Assembly (NCBI GenBank): GCA_025174535.1 | Contig: JALBUN010000027.1 | Location: 1-64,000 of the forward strand | Source of the DNA: Cantharellus purpuraceus | Taxonomy: Eukaryota > Basidiomycota > Agaricomycetes > Cantharellales > Hydnaceae | Direction: 5' to 3' | DNA: 64,000 nt | In this document: piece after piece, positions 54,259-64,000 of the stretch | How the letters are laid out: every line of letters starts with the position of its first letter | Numbering within the stretch: position 1 is the stretch's first letter | Translations under genes and position numbers: made by a program | Notes under the pieces: generated by a model | The model's input: only the letters and a program-made list of their open reading frames with translations | Database searches by the model: none | What the model was told of the DNA's origin: nothing

Positions 54259-57200
54259 GGCACACTAAGAATTGTCACTAAACTGTATTTGACCCATGTA
54301 GCCACAGCCATTGCGACGCTGGACCTGATTTCCGGCACGACGCACTTGAATTGAAGAATGATCTGCTTGAAAAAGTGGGGAATATGTAGAGGATTTTCAC
54401 GGACTGAAAGGCTGATATGTCCTGATATGAGATGACAAATATAGGACTACATACTGCAGGAGACCAGTGAGGAGAGGGATCGTGTACTATTGTAACAAAG
54501 CTCGCAGTTGGTGCTGACGATGTTGGCACATGCCGCCAGCACGGGATTACTATATGGATCCTCTAGCAATCCAATGACACGATAGTCAATGTATGAAAAA
54601 ATGGAAACTTGCCATGAATATCCATGTGTGATTGCGATAAGTGTGTCGGAGTGCCAATGACCGAAGAGGATTGGGCCAGAAATGTGGACAGCCACGTCAC
54701 TAGATCCGTTAGGTAGTGTATGAGTAAGGACAATGAAAATGAACAGGACCCCTCTACCCCATCGAGTAACTGTTTGCAATGCAGTAGCAGGTGTGTCCCT
54801 AGGACGAAACCTCTCATGGACCATCTTGAAAAGAAAATTGATTATATATGGTTCAAGTTTTGAATAAAGATCGACTGAATATTATGTCAGTGACACAAAA
54901 GTTACATAAAACGAATACCAACCGGGTTTCTCCAGTTTGTGTAAAGTATCTTCACCAGGCGATCGGGCATATGCATGGCTGTCCTTGGGCAACTCGATGA
55001 TGTCAGGAAGCGCCCCCTTCATCACGTCGTGGAATGCAGCTGGGAACGAGCATCAGTTTTTCAAAGAGCGTAGTGAGCTTAATCATATACGGTGCGTGGC
55101 CAGGTTTACAAACACCCGTACACCAGCCGATCGGACATCTGAATTGCTGTGTTTCAGCAGTCCGATGATGCGAGGAACAGTACTCTTGATCGCGTCGTGG
55201 AATGCAGCTAGAAATGGATATCAGTCACCTCAACCAACGTGGTGGGCACCCTCACATACGGCGTTCAGCCAGGTCGTCAAATGCACTTGCGCCAGCCGAT
55301 TGGACATCTGTATGGCTGTTTTTAAGCAGCCCAATGACGTGAGGAACAGCACTCTTGATCGCATTGTGGAATGCAGCTAGAAATGGGCATCAGTTATGTC
55401 GGAGATCGTGGTGAGCACCATCACATACCGTGCTTAGCCAGGTGGCCAAATGCCCTTGCACAAGCCAATAGGACATCTGAACTGCTGTCTTTGAGCAGTT
55501 CAATCATGTCAGGAACAGCACCCTTGATCGCATCGTGGAATGCAGCTATAAATGGACATCAGTCTCGTCAAAGAGCCTGGTGAGCACCACATACGGTGCT
55601 TGGCCAGTGTGCCAAATGCCTTTGCACCGGCCGATCGAACATATGAATGGTCATCCTGCATCAGTTTGACGATGTCAGGAACAGCACCCTTGATCGTATT
55701 GTCTAGAAACGGTCATCAGTCTCGTCAGAGTGTGGTGAGTACAATCACATACGGTGCTTAGCCAGTTCGCCAAATACAGTGTCACCAGTCCATTGGACAT
55801 CTGAATCACTGTCCTTCAGCAGTCCGATGATGTCAGGAACAGCACCCTCGATCGCGTCGTGGAATGCAGCTAGAAACCGGCATCAGTCTCGTCAAAGAGC
55901 CTAGTGAGCACCACATACGGTGCTTGGCCAGTGTGCTAAATACACTTGCACCGGCCGATCGGACATATGAATGGTCATCCTGCATCAGGTTGATGATGTC
56001 AGGGACAACACCCTTGATCGTATCGTCTAGAAACGGGTATCAGTCTCGTCAGAGAGTGTGGTGAGAACCATCATATACGGTGCTTAGCCAGTTTGCCGAA
56101 TACAGTGTCACCAGTCCATCGGACATCTGAATGGCTGTCCTTCAGCAGTCCGATGATGTCAGGAACAGCACCCTCGATCGCATCGTAAAATGCAGCTAAA
56201 AACCGGTATCAGTCTTGCCAAAGAGCCTAGTGAGCACCATCACATACGGTGCTTGGCCAGTGTGTCAAATACCCTTACACAGGCCGATCGGACAGATGAA
56301 TGGCTGTCCTTGAGAAGTCCGGTGATGTCAGGAACAGCATCCTTCATTGCATCGTGGAATGCAGCTAGAAATGGGTATTAGTCTCGTCCATGAGCGCGGT
56401 GAGCACCATCACATACGACAATTAGCCAGGTTGCCAAATGCCCTTACACCAGCCGATCGGACATCTGAATCGCTGGCCTTGATCAGTCCAATGATGTCAC
56501 GAACAGCGCCCTCCATGACGTCGTGGAATGCAGCTAGAAACCGGCATCAGTCTCGTCAAAGAGCCTAGTGAACACCATCATATACGGTGATTAGCCAGTA
56601 TGCCAAATGCCCTTGCACAGGCTGATCTGACAGATGAATGGCTGTCCTTGAGAAGTCCGGTGATTTCAGGAACAGCACCCTTGATCGCGTTGTGGAATGC
56701 AGCTAGAAACCAGCATCAGTCTCGTCAAAGAGCGTGGTGAGCACCATCACATACGGTACTTAGCCAGTTTCCCGAATACCCTTGCACCAGCTGATCGGAT
56801 ATTTGGATCACAGTCTTTAATTAGTCCGATGATGTCACGAAAAGCACCCTTGATCACATCGCGGAATGCAGCTAGAAACGGGTATCAGCCATGTCAACAA
56901 GTATCGTGAGCGCCTTCACATACGGTACTTAGCCAGGTTGCCAAATACCCTTGCACCTGTCGATCTGACATTTGAATCGCTGTCCATGAGCAGTTCGAAG
57001 ATGTCACGAACAGCACCCTTCATCGCGTCGTGGAATGCAACTAGAAACTGGCATCAGTCTCGTCCGTGAGCGTGGTGAGCATCATCACATACGGTGCTTA
57101 GCCAGTTTCCCAAATACCCTTGCACCAGCTGATCGGACGTCTGAATCGCTGTCCTTCAGAAGTCCGATGATGTCACAAACAGCACCCTTGATCGCGTCGT

Positions 57201-60200
57201 GGAACATAGCTAGACACGAGCATCAGTCTTTTCAGGGGGCGTGGTGAGCACCATCACATACGGTGGTCAGCCAGGTTGCCAAATTCCCTTGCACCAGTCG
57301 ATCGGACATTTGAATCGCTGTCCTTGAGCAGTTCAATCATGTTGGGAACCATACCTTCGATCGTGTCGTGAAATGCAGCTAGAAACCGGCATCAGTCTTG
57401 TCAAAGTGCATGGTGAGCACCATCACATACAGTGCTTAGCCAGGTTGCCGAATGCCGTTGCACCAGCCGAGCGGATATTTGAATCGCGATCCCTGAGCAG
57501 TTCGATCATGTCAGGAACAGCACCTTTGATCGCGTCGTGGAATGCAGCTAGAAACAGGTATCAGCCTTGTCAAAGTGGTGAACACCATCCCATACAGCGC
57601 TCAGCCAGATGTCTTAATGTCATTGCACCAGCTGACCGGACATGTGAATCGTTGTTCTTGAACAGTCCGATGATGTCAGGAACCGCATCCTCGATCGCCT
57701 CGTGGAATGCAGCTAGAAACCGGCATCAGTCTCAAAAAAGAGCGTGTGGGCACTATTACATACTGTGCTTGGCCAGGTTGTCAAATGCCGTTATACCAGC
57801 CGATCGGATATTTGAATCGCAATCCTTGAGCAGTTCGATCATGTCAGGAACAGCACCTTTGATCACGTCGTGGAATGCAGCTAGAAACGGGCATCAGCCT
57901 TGTCAAAGCGTGGTGAGCATTATCCCATACAGCGCTCAGCCAGATGTCTTAATGTCATTGCACCAGCTGACCGGACATGTGAATCGTTGTTCTTGAACAG
58001 TCCGATGATGTCAGGAACCGCATCCTCGATCGCCTCGTGGAATGCAGCTAGAAACCAGTATCAGTCTCAAAAAAGAGCGTGGTGAGCACCATTACATACT
58101 GTGCTTGGCCAGGTTGTCAAATGCCGTTGTACCAGCAGATTGGACATTTGAATCGCCGTTCTTGAGCAGTTCGACCATGTCAGGAACAGCACCCTTGATC
58201 GCGTCGTGGAATGCAGCTAGAGACAGGTATCAGTCTTGTCAAAGACCGTGGTGAGCACCATCACACACAGCGCTCAGCCAGATGTCTTAATGCCATTGCA
58301 CCAGCTGATCGGACATGTGAATTGTTGTTCTTGAACAGCCCGATGACATCAGGAACGGCACCCTTGATCGCGTCGCGGAATGCAGCTAGAAACCGGTATC
58401 AGTCTCGAAAAAGAGCGTGGTGAGCACCATCACATACGGTGCTTAGCCAGTTTCCAAAATATCATTGCACCAGCTGATCGGACGTCTGAATCTCTGTCCT
58501 TCAGCAGTCCGATGATGTCACGAACAGCACCCTTGATCGCGTCGTGGAATGTAGCTAGACACGGGCATCAGTCTTGTCAGGGGGCGTGGTGAGCACCATC
58601 ACATACGGCGCTTAGCCAGCTCGCCAACTGCACTTGCGCCAGCAGACCGGACACTTGAAGCCCTGTCCCTAAGCAGCTCGATAATCTGAGGAAAAGCAAC
58701 CTTGATCCCATCATGAAATGCGCCTACAAATAGACATCAGTCACCCCAACCAACGTGATGGGCACCTTCACATACGGCGTTCAGCCAGTTTGCCAATAGC
58801 GTTCGCACTAGCCTCTCGAACATCGCAGTCACTCTCCTCGAACACCTCGCAGAGTTGAGGGCCAATGCTCTTGATAGCGTCTAGAAATGCACCTGCAATT
58901 GTTTGAAATTTTCGTCACTGTTTCACTTGGTACACGTTGAGAGATTATCACCCACCAAAATAGGAGAGTTTGGTAAGTCCAAGTGAAGCGGCGTCACGGA
59001 TGTCAGCCTCCCCGTCTTTCAAAAGCGCACAAAGCCTTTTTATTGTCGCATCCCGTGTACTCTTTGTCGATGATGCTACACTCTCGTCTAGGTGGCCTCC
59101 GCTGCTTCCATTAATCAATGATCCAAATTGCTGCGGGGACCCGCCAATTTTTACGAGTGAAGAGAGTAAAATGGCCCCTGTCCTTTGTAAGTGGTCTCCC
59201 CCTCTTGCGACACTGCCAATGGCCGCATCCATCAGCTGTTTCAGTAAATTTGGAGCTGACCCAGTTCGACACATAGACCCCAAGCTGCTCTTCGTTTGCT
59301 CCCAGTCCTCTTGGTGGTCATCTTTATTTGCTGCCAGTAGGATCTCTGTTCGCACACAAAACACGAGCGACCGCAGGCACGGCTGGAAATTATCCCACCG
59401 GTGCAACGGTTGTCCCAGCCCGAACAATTTAAGGCATGGCTTGGGGTCTTGCTTCCCAACTTGGAGCAGAGCATATAGATAAGCCTCGACTTGATTGACA
59501 TTGTCTGCAGTCATTGTGAGATCTGTGGACAACTCGAGGAGTCGAGAGAACCTGTCGCAAAGTACTGGCGTAACGCCCGACTTGGCTATCACATCCCCCC
59601 ATGTGTTGATATGTTTCGAAGGCATGCCTGCCACAGCCCTGACAGCCTCTTCAATGTTATCCTCTACAGTAGAGTTTGCGATGATCCAGGAAAGGATAGT
59701 CACTTCAAGTTCGGTTTGCTCTGGCTTACGACGCAGATCCGCAAGGGTATCCCAGAACGACAAACGCTTGCTAGAGTCGAACCTTCCCATCCCGTAAGAC
59801 AAAGCACGGTCTTTCTTGTATCGTGCAATTATTGCCATTCCCGGTATAAAATCAGACAGTGTTGTCTGAAGTGGGCATCCCGGGGAGAGCCACGGTAAGA
59901 CAGTCCCTAAGAGATAGATAGCCGCAGTCATGACAACCAAGCCGAGAATGGTATAGCCAATTCCACTGCTGTTATCCAAGACGAATAGAACGAGTCCTGC
60001 AAAGAACAGGAAGAGCGAAAGCTGGATCAGGAATGGGACGCCACTGATGACTCCACTGAAATGCCACTGGTAAGCCCCAATAGCGCGAAGGTGACGTTCA
60101 CACGCATCGCTCGAAGACACTCCAGGAGATGCCGGTGCATACTTTGTGAGCCAACCTTTGGCGAGCACTCCAGCCAGTGCACCGATGAGGGTAAACGTCA

Positions 60201-60688
60201 GGCTGGTAAACCATAGATAATTCACATGCAAGGACCACGTGGACGGAGTGAAGGAAGATGAGGACGCGCTTGACTCGTTCCGAAGAGTGGAGAGGATTTC
60301 TTGCAACAATACGCTTTGTGGATCTGCCTGCAATTCTTTCCTACTTTCGATAAGGAAAGCAGTCAGAATTGCAGCGAATAGACCAGCCTGAAGCATGTCA
60401 GACTATGACCTTTTGCTGATGAAAATTTAAACTCACAAATACCAAAAGAGTGTCAAGACCACTCTGCCATTGCGTCACCAAATCCTTGTCCTCGGCTTCC
60501 GTTTCCTTCAAGTAGAGCGACCAGATAGGTGCATCAGGGCGATAGTACGAGGCATACGGGCCGTGACTCATTTCGGCACGATCGGACTTGGATGTACTGG
60601 TAATGGCCTCATGGGGTGAAGATTTATCAAGAGTGACGGTGTCTAAACACAGGAAGGATTCAACGACAATGTGAGGCGATGGAACCAT
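54246..60688 (-). CDS. DUF6535 membrane protein with HEAT array (gene 1)
   Basis: Exon 1 (60437-60688) reads MVPSPHIVVESF to WQSGLDTLLVF. A 49-nt intron joins AGLFAAILTAFLIES in exon 2 (58956-60387). Residues about 60-255 are the DUF6535 domain with four membrane segments (about 77-98, 141-164, 196-221, 226-251). A soluble helical region follows to residue about 560, ending in a first HEAT unit (LCALLKDGEADIRDAASLG). Then come about 24 exons of one HEAT repeat each (58892 down to 54922), all phase 1, and a tail (LYSKLEPYIINFLFK, GLLEDPYSNPVLAACANIV, VPEIRSSVAMAVATWVKYSL) with stop TGA at 54246. The estimate is 1600-1700 aa. The N-terminus sits in a membrane and the array should form a cytoplasmic solenoid for protein binding (inference). 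The role of DUF6535 is unknown. The tail splicing is uncertain. Confidence 0.7.
54922..58892 (-). repeat. HEAT exon-intron array 1, about 24 units of ~169 bp
   Basis: Unit starts fall at 58892, 58723, 58554, 58385, 58216, 58047, 57880, 57712 and so on to 55038. Exons 3 and 4 are each exactly 117 nt (58776-58892 and 58607-58723). Two units (near 56032 and 55710) lack 9 nt at the exon start, an in-frame loss. Confidence 0.9.
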
Positions 60689-60970
60689 AATCGGCACAGA
60701 CCTTCAGTGTCGTGTCTCTGCGGTTTAGCCTAATTGACAAGACGACTGAGTATGAGCTACCGGGGGTATACCGCAGGCTACAGACTACAGACCTTCTCTT
60801 TCTCAAATATGGTCGAAGCGAAGATGCCTGATTTCAGACGATGGAACCATGATCTACGGGGACCTTCAGTGTTAGGCTTCTGAGCTTCAGCCTCTGGCAA
60901 ATCAGACGGGTGCTAGTAATCAAGGCCGGTGAGTATCAGGCACCATATGTGTTGCAGGACTACCTACTTC
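60679..60970 (-). repeat. Duplicated leader upstream of the DUF6535 gene
   Basis: gatggaaccataatc... gaccttcagtgt at 60679 recurs as gatggaaccatgatc... gaccttcagtgt at 60840, each followed by similar gagtat/gtgagtatcaggc words. This is a diverged tandem copy of about 160 bp spanning the start codon and 5' region. Confidence 0.5.
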
Positions 60971-62320
60971 CACTTCTTCAGACATATCGCGCAGTGTAAA
61001 CGCAGGGAAGCTAGAGTTGTAAAACTACGAAAAGGAGTGTTATACTAATCTGTCTGAGAAGAAGAGGAAAGAAGGAAAGTGATACGAACCTCAGGCCTCA
61101 GTCTCGAAGACTGAAGAATTAGGAATAAGAAAAAAAAATTTTATGTACCTCGTGTCCCATTCAATCCAGTAGCGATCCAGCGCCACAAGCGTTTATGTAT
61201 CCGGCAATGTGCTCCCGCGTTTCCTACGAAAACACATAGACGTCGGATGCTAAGATAGTGACACTCGATTACCATGAGGCCCCGACGCTTCTGTTCAAAC
61301 TTCCCATCCTTTCTCGATAAGAAATAGTCTGCAGACCTCGTACGCATCACACACCATGGAGTCAAAGAGACAGACGCCTACAGGCGCCACAAAACTCTCT
61401 TCCTCCGCACCCATAACGTGGAGAGGCTGGGCCACTGAGAAAGGCAATCATAGGTGGATTGAGGTCTTGGCACAATGGCATGGGGGAGGGGGAGATGGAC
61501 TCGCCGCAGAGACATTTCGGCGCTTGAGAATCGCGGCATTGGGGCATGCAACGGGAGGATCGTCGTCGCTATGGTGCTGCAAGGGGCAGGGAGAGCGCGT
61601 CTTGGTCATCGTGACCAGGGTGATGAATGCTGGTACCAATGCTAGTGCCGAGATGGGACGCGTGTGGGCGTGTTTTTTTCACAGGCAAGTAGGGGTTCCG
61701 TGGGTCTGCGTTAGACGACGACAAAACAGGGCGTCACTGGAGGGAGTAAAACCATGAGCGAAACCTCCCTGGCCCAGTGCGTCCGTGTGTGCGTGCAGGA
61801 AATGGCGTCTTTGACTGTAGCAGCACCCTAGGCCCTCCCCGTCCGCTCCTCTGCTCCACCGCCCCGCATAAGCCTCTAAAAACAAAGATCAAAGATCAAC
61901 GAGTACATACCCATGCCGAGCAACGCCTTCACATCGTCCACGGTTAAACTGCGTCCATGCCTTGCGTGGAACTCATGCGCCCACGTTCTGATTTATACCC
62001 GAACGGCCGTTGCATCCCTCGAGGTGGAATATGTGCGCGACACTAAGTATAGCACCAGCGTGTCAATATGTACCAAAGACACAATAACGCCATCTTAAGT
62101 CTACCATCGATCCAAACGCCAGACTACTCTTGAACCTGTACCACTCACCGACAATATGCAACTCCTCCGTGGATCTCCACACGCCTCCCGCGAACAAACG
62201 TCAGCATCAACCTTGACACGCGACAAGCACGGCACCCTGCGCACCCCCATAGTGAGGAACGGCCGGACGGGAAAAGGCTCTGTCATTAGCGTATAGCGTA
62301 TCGCAAAAGAACGTAACGTT
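60971..62320. other. No gene recognised
   Basis: Frames such as 61356-61757 (plus, 133 codons) have no motif and are mirrored by equally long frames on the other strand. I see nothing supportable. Confidence 0.4.
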
Positions 62321-62329
62321 ATGGCATGA

Positions 62330-62880
62330 TTCTACCCCACCACGGCCGACACCCTCTCCAGCATTCTGGATTTTCCAATGATCCATCTAGGCCACATACA
62401 CTAGCGACCCAACTGAACTGAGGTTCGATGAACAATGAAGTACGATGAACAAATCACACCGTACATCATAGCGATGCATGGCTCACCCCACCCTGTCTCC
62501 CCCTCTCCAAAATCCCGACGCCGAATTCCGCGAAAAGTACTCTCCTTGGTTCCCGCCAACAACAACTGGATCATAGACGGCAACTACAAACGTCTCATGG
62601 ACGACATCACCTTTTCCCACGCCACCTGCGTCCCCTGTCCGTAAAATGACACATCTCTACCCTATCTCACTCTCCCGCCTTCCTCTAACATGCCTCACAC
62701 ACTCTCTAGGGCTCGACCCCTCCCCCTTCACTTTACTTCCCCCGCCTCCTCCGCACCCTCCTCCACCTCACACACCTCCATCCACCCTGCAGCCCCGGCT
62801 GTCCCGAGCATCTCATAGATATCGTCTCCCGCAACGACCGTGGCATCCTCTCGTGGGCCTGTACGCACCACACTCCATAG
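62330..62880 (+). pseudogene. Decayed adenylate-kinase-like P-loop protein
   Basis: Three pieces fit a small fungal kinase-like family related to bacterial topology-modulation/AAA_18 proteins. At 62350 LSSILDFPMIHLGHIH is followed by TAG, RPN, TGA, where the family has Trp at both stops (hxW-xPNW). At 62510-62630 EFREK, then LVPANNNWIIDGNYKRLMDD shows the WxIDGNY signature. After an intron-like gap, 62707-62878 reads SLYFPRLLRTLLHL then CSPGCPE and RNDRGILSW. The P-loop itself is not recognisable. The assignment is from memory of the family pattern; the gene is dead. Confidence 0.45.
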
Positions 62881-63180
62881 CGCGAGTCCTGCATGGCCAG
62901 AAGGCGGTAGCCCAGTGACGACCGTAGGAGACAGTGGGTGAAGCAGGAGGGTGGGGTGGGAGGTCGCTGCGTGTCTCCGAGAGGCGGCATCAATTGCCAG
63001 GGATCGATGAGCTGTTCCTGGTGAATTGGGGACGTTGGTGGAGTTTGAAGCCAGCGTTGTTCGTTCGTATGAATAGAATACACGTTTTAATGCATCAATG
63101 CATTGTCAAATTGAACGATGCCGCAAATAAAGCTTTACTTATAAAATCAGTTTGACCAAGGCAGCAATGTGCATTAATAT
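62881..63180. other. No gene recognised
   Basis: Anonymous sequence between the kinase-like relic and a copia fragment. Confidence 0.4.
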
Positions 63181-63540
63181 CATCAATGGTCAGTATTTGT
63201 GTGTGCTGATTTTTTTTTTTTGGCCTTGGTTCACAGTTTGTGGATGGGTGTATGAGGCATGTCTGAAGGAGGCAACTTGGATGCTCCAAATGCTCAAAAA
63301 ACTGGGCGTGAACAACCAATTTATCAGAATTTTCACAGACAACCACGGAGCCACTAAGAACCCTGTATTCCACAAACATTCCAAGCATATCGACATCAAT
63401 ATCATTACATTCACGAGAAAGTTGCTGAGGGCGAACTTCAGATCAAGTTCATCCTGACAGCAGAGATGGTCGCGGATGCACTCACAAAGGCTCTACCGCC
63501 AAGCACCACACAGTCCCCATTGCGCTAAAGCTCGGTCTGG
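63181..63540 (+). pseudogene. Copia RNase H fragment
   Basis: Plus strand: FTVCGWVYEACLKEATWMLQ, LKKLGVNNQF, TDNHGATKNPVFHKHSKHID, then after a frameshift the REKVAEG-type block and TAEMVADALTKALPPS. This is the C-terminal end of a copia polyprotein; no LTR was defined downstream. Confidence 0.75.
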
Positions 63541-63589
63541 ATATGTGTAGTAATGAGCGAGCGGGAGTATAGGCGTTTACGCTCACTTA

Positions 63590-64000
63590 CCAGATATATC
63601 ACCCGAACCATTAGTCATCAGCTGTACAGCTGTAAGGATCGCGTACAACATAACAAGTCTTCTGTACCTCCGACCGTCATTTAAGTTGTTGCTCAGCCAA
63701 ATTCTCATCCAGGGGAGGGCGTGGAAAGCCACGACCTCCCCACAACCGACGAATAATAGATACTTGCAGGAGGGTGAAAACCCGGCTGCATCCGCTTCAG
63801 TACAGGATGGACCTGCGATAGGACCATCACCGGCTACAGCACCTCCGCGTCCATCATTAGCCACAACGACCCCAGGTCTATCACCATACACCCCTTCGCC
63901 ACACACAACTGCAGCAGGACCATCGCAGGATGGATCGCCGGCAACTGCCGCTCGAAAACGTCCACCGCGTCGCAGGTCACGTAAATGTGACTTTGTCGAT
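63590..64000 (+). CDS. Open frame running off the window, unknown
   Basis: One plus frame stays open for about 135 codons to the window edge: PLVISCTAVRIAYNITSLLY, LLLSQILIQGRAW, then a Pro/Ala/Ser/Thr-rich part and a basic end (ARKRPPRRRSRKCDF). No ATG start is seen, so it would be an internal or spliced exon. Low complexity in the second half weakens the case. Confidence 0.25.

Noticed and set aside
51738..58592. Many plus-strand frames of about 70 codons across the HEAT arrays
   Set aside because: They repeat with the same 169-bp period, cross the introns and exons of the minus-strand gene, and are shadows of the repeated antisense sequence.
51757..58892. Regular 169-bp periodicity suggesting a CRISPR-like or satellite array
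   Set aside because: Units encode in-frame HEAT repeats with splice sites; there are no short identical repeats with unique spacers.
61356..61757. 133-codon plus frame
   Set aside because: No recognisable motif and no codon or splice evidence; antisense frames of similar quality overlap.
1..64000. tRNA or rRNA genes
   Set aside because: No cloverleaf with a credible T-arm and anticodon context, and no rRNA core words, were found by reading both strands; a covariance search would be decisive.

Overview
The window looks like chromosomal DNA of an agaricomycete (mushroom-forming) basidiomycete. The evidence is short GT-AG introns of about 45-80 nt, cerato-platanin genes, DUF6533 and DUF6535 proteins (families I know as typical of Agaricomycetes), Ty3/gypsy chromoviruses and Ty1/copia elements. 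The species cannot be named from sequence alone. No tRNA, rRNA or CRISPR array was recognised.

Layout. (1) 1-4600 is an AT-rich, relatively gene-dense island of unrecognised small spliced genes, plus a 697-aa coiled-coil protein whose tail is about 50 copies of a 21-bp unit. (2) 4666-9038 is transposon debris: a MITE, copia pieces, and a gypsy LTR. (3) 10170-14000 is a tandem duplication carrying two cerato-platanin genes, each broken by its own 1-nt deletion. (4) 14850-44000 is a degenerate inverted duplication of a DUF6533 membrane-protein gene. Each arm was hit by a copia element with a perfect target-site duplication (CTATC on the left, CTGAG on the right). The right copia was itself invaded by two gypsy chromoviruses (duplications CCCAG and TCTAG), and one gypsy received a MITE (TAA) and a solo LTR (TTATC). 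The middle of the duplication (20994-23173) holds a coiled-coil gene with an in-frame stop and a DUF6533 5' fragment. (5) 47466-50444 is an apparently intact multi-intron MFS transporter. (6) 60688-51107, minus strand, holds a DUF6535 membrane protein followed by a very regular array of one-HEAT-repeat exons with a period of about 169 bp: roughly 24 units, a C-terminal tail, then roughly 15 more units and a second tail. (7) 60700-64000 is mostly anonymous, with a decayed kinase-like pseudogene, a copia RNase H fragment, and an open frame running off the end.

Two points stand out. One is the exon-intron unit array, which looks like a protein built by amplifying a complete exon plus intron cassette. 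The other is an antisense gene inside the gypsy family: a glutamate-rich coiled coil with a Zn(II)2Cys6-type cluster and its own TATA box, sitting between chromodomain and 3' LTR. The host genes show no obvious pathway linkage. The region reads as a transposon-rich compartment holding a transporter, secreted cerato-platanins and fast-evolving membrane proteins.
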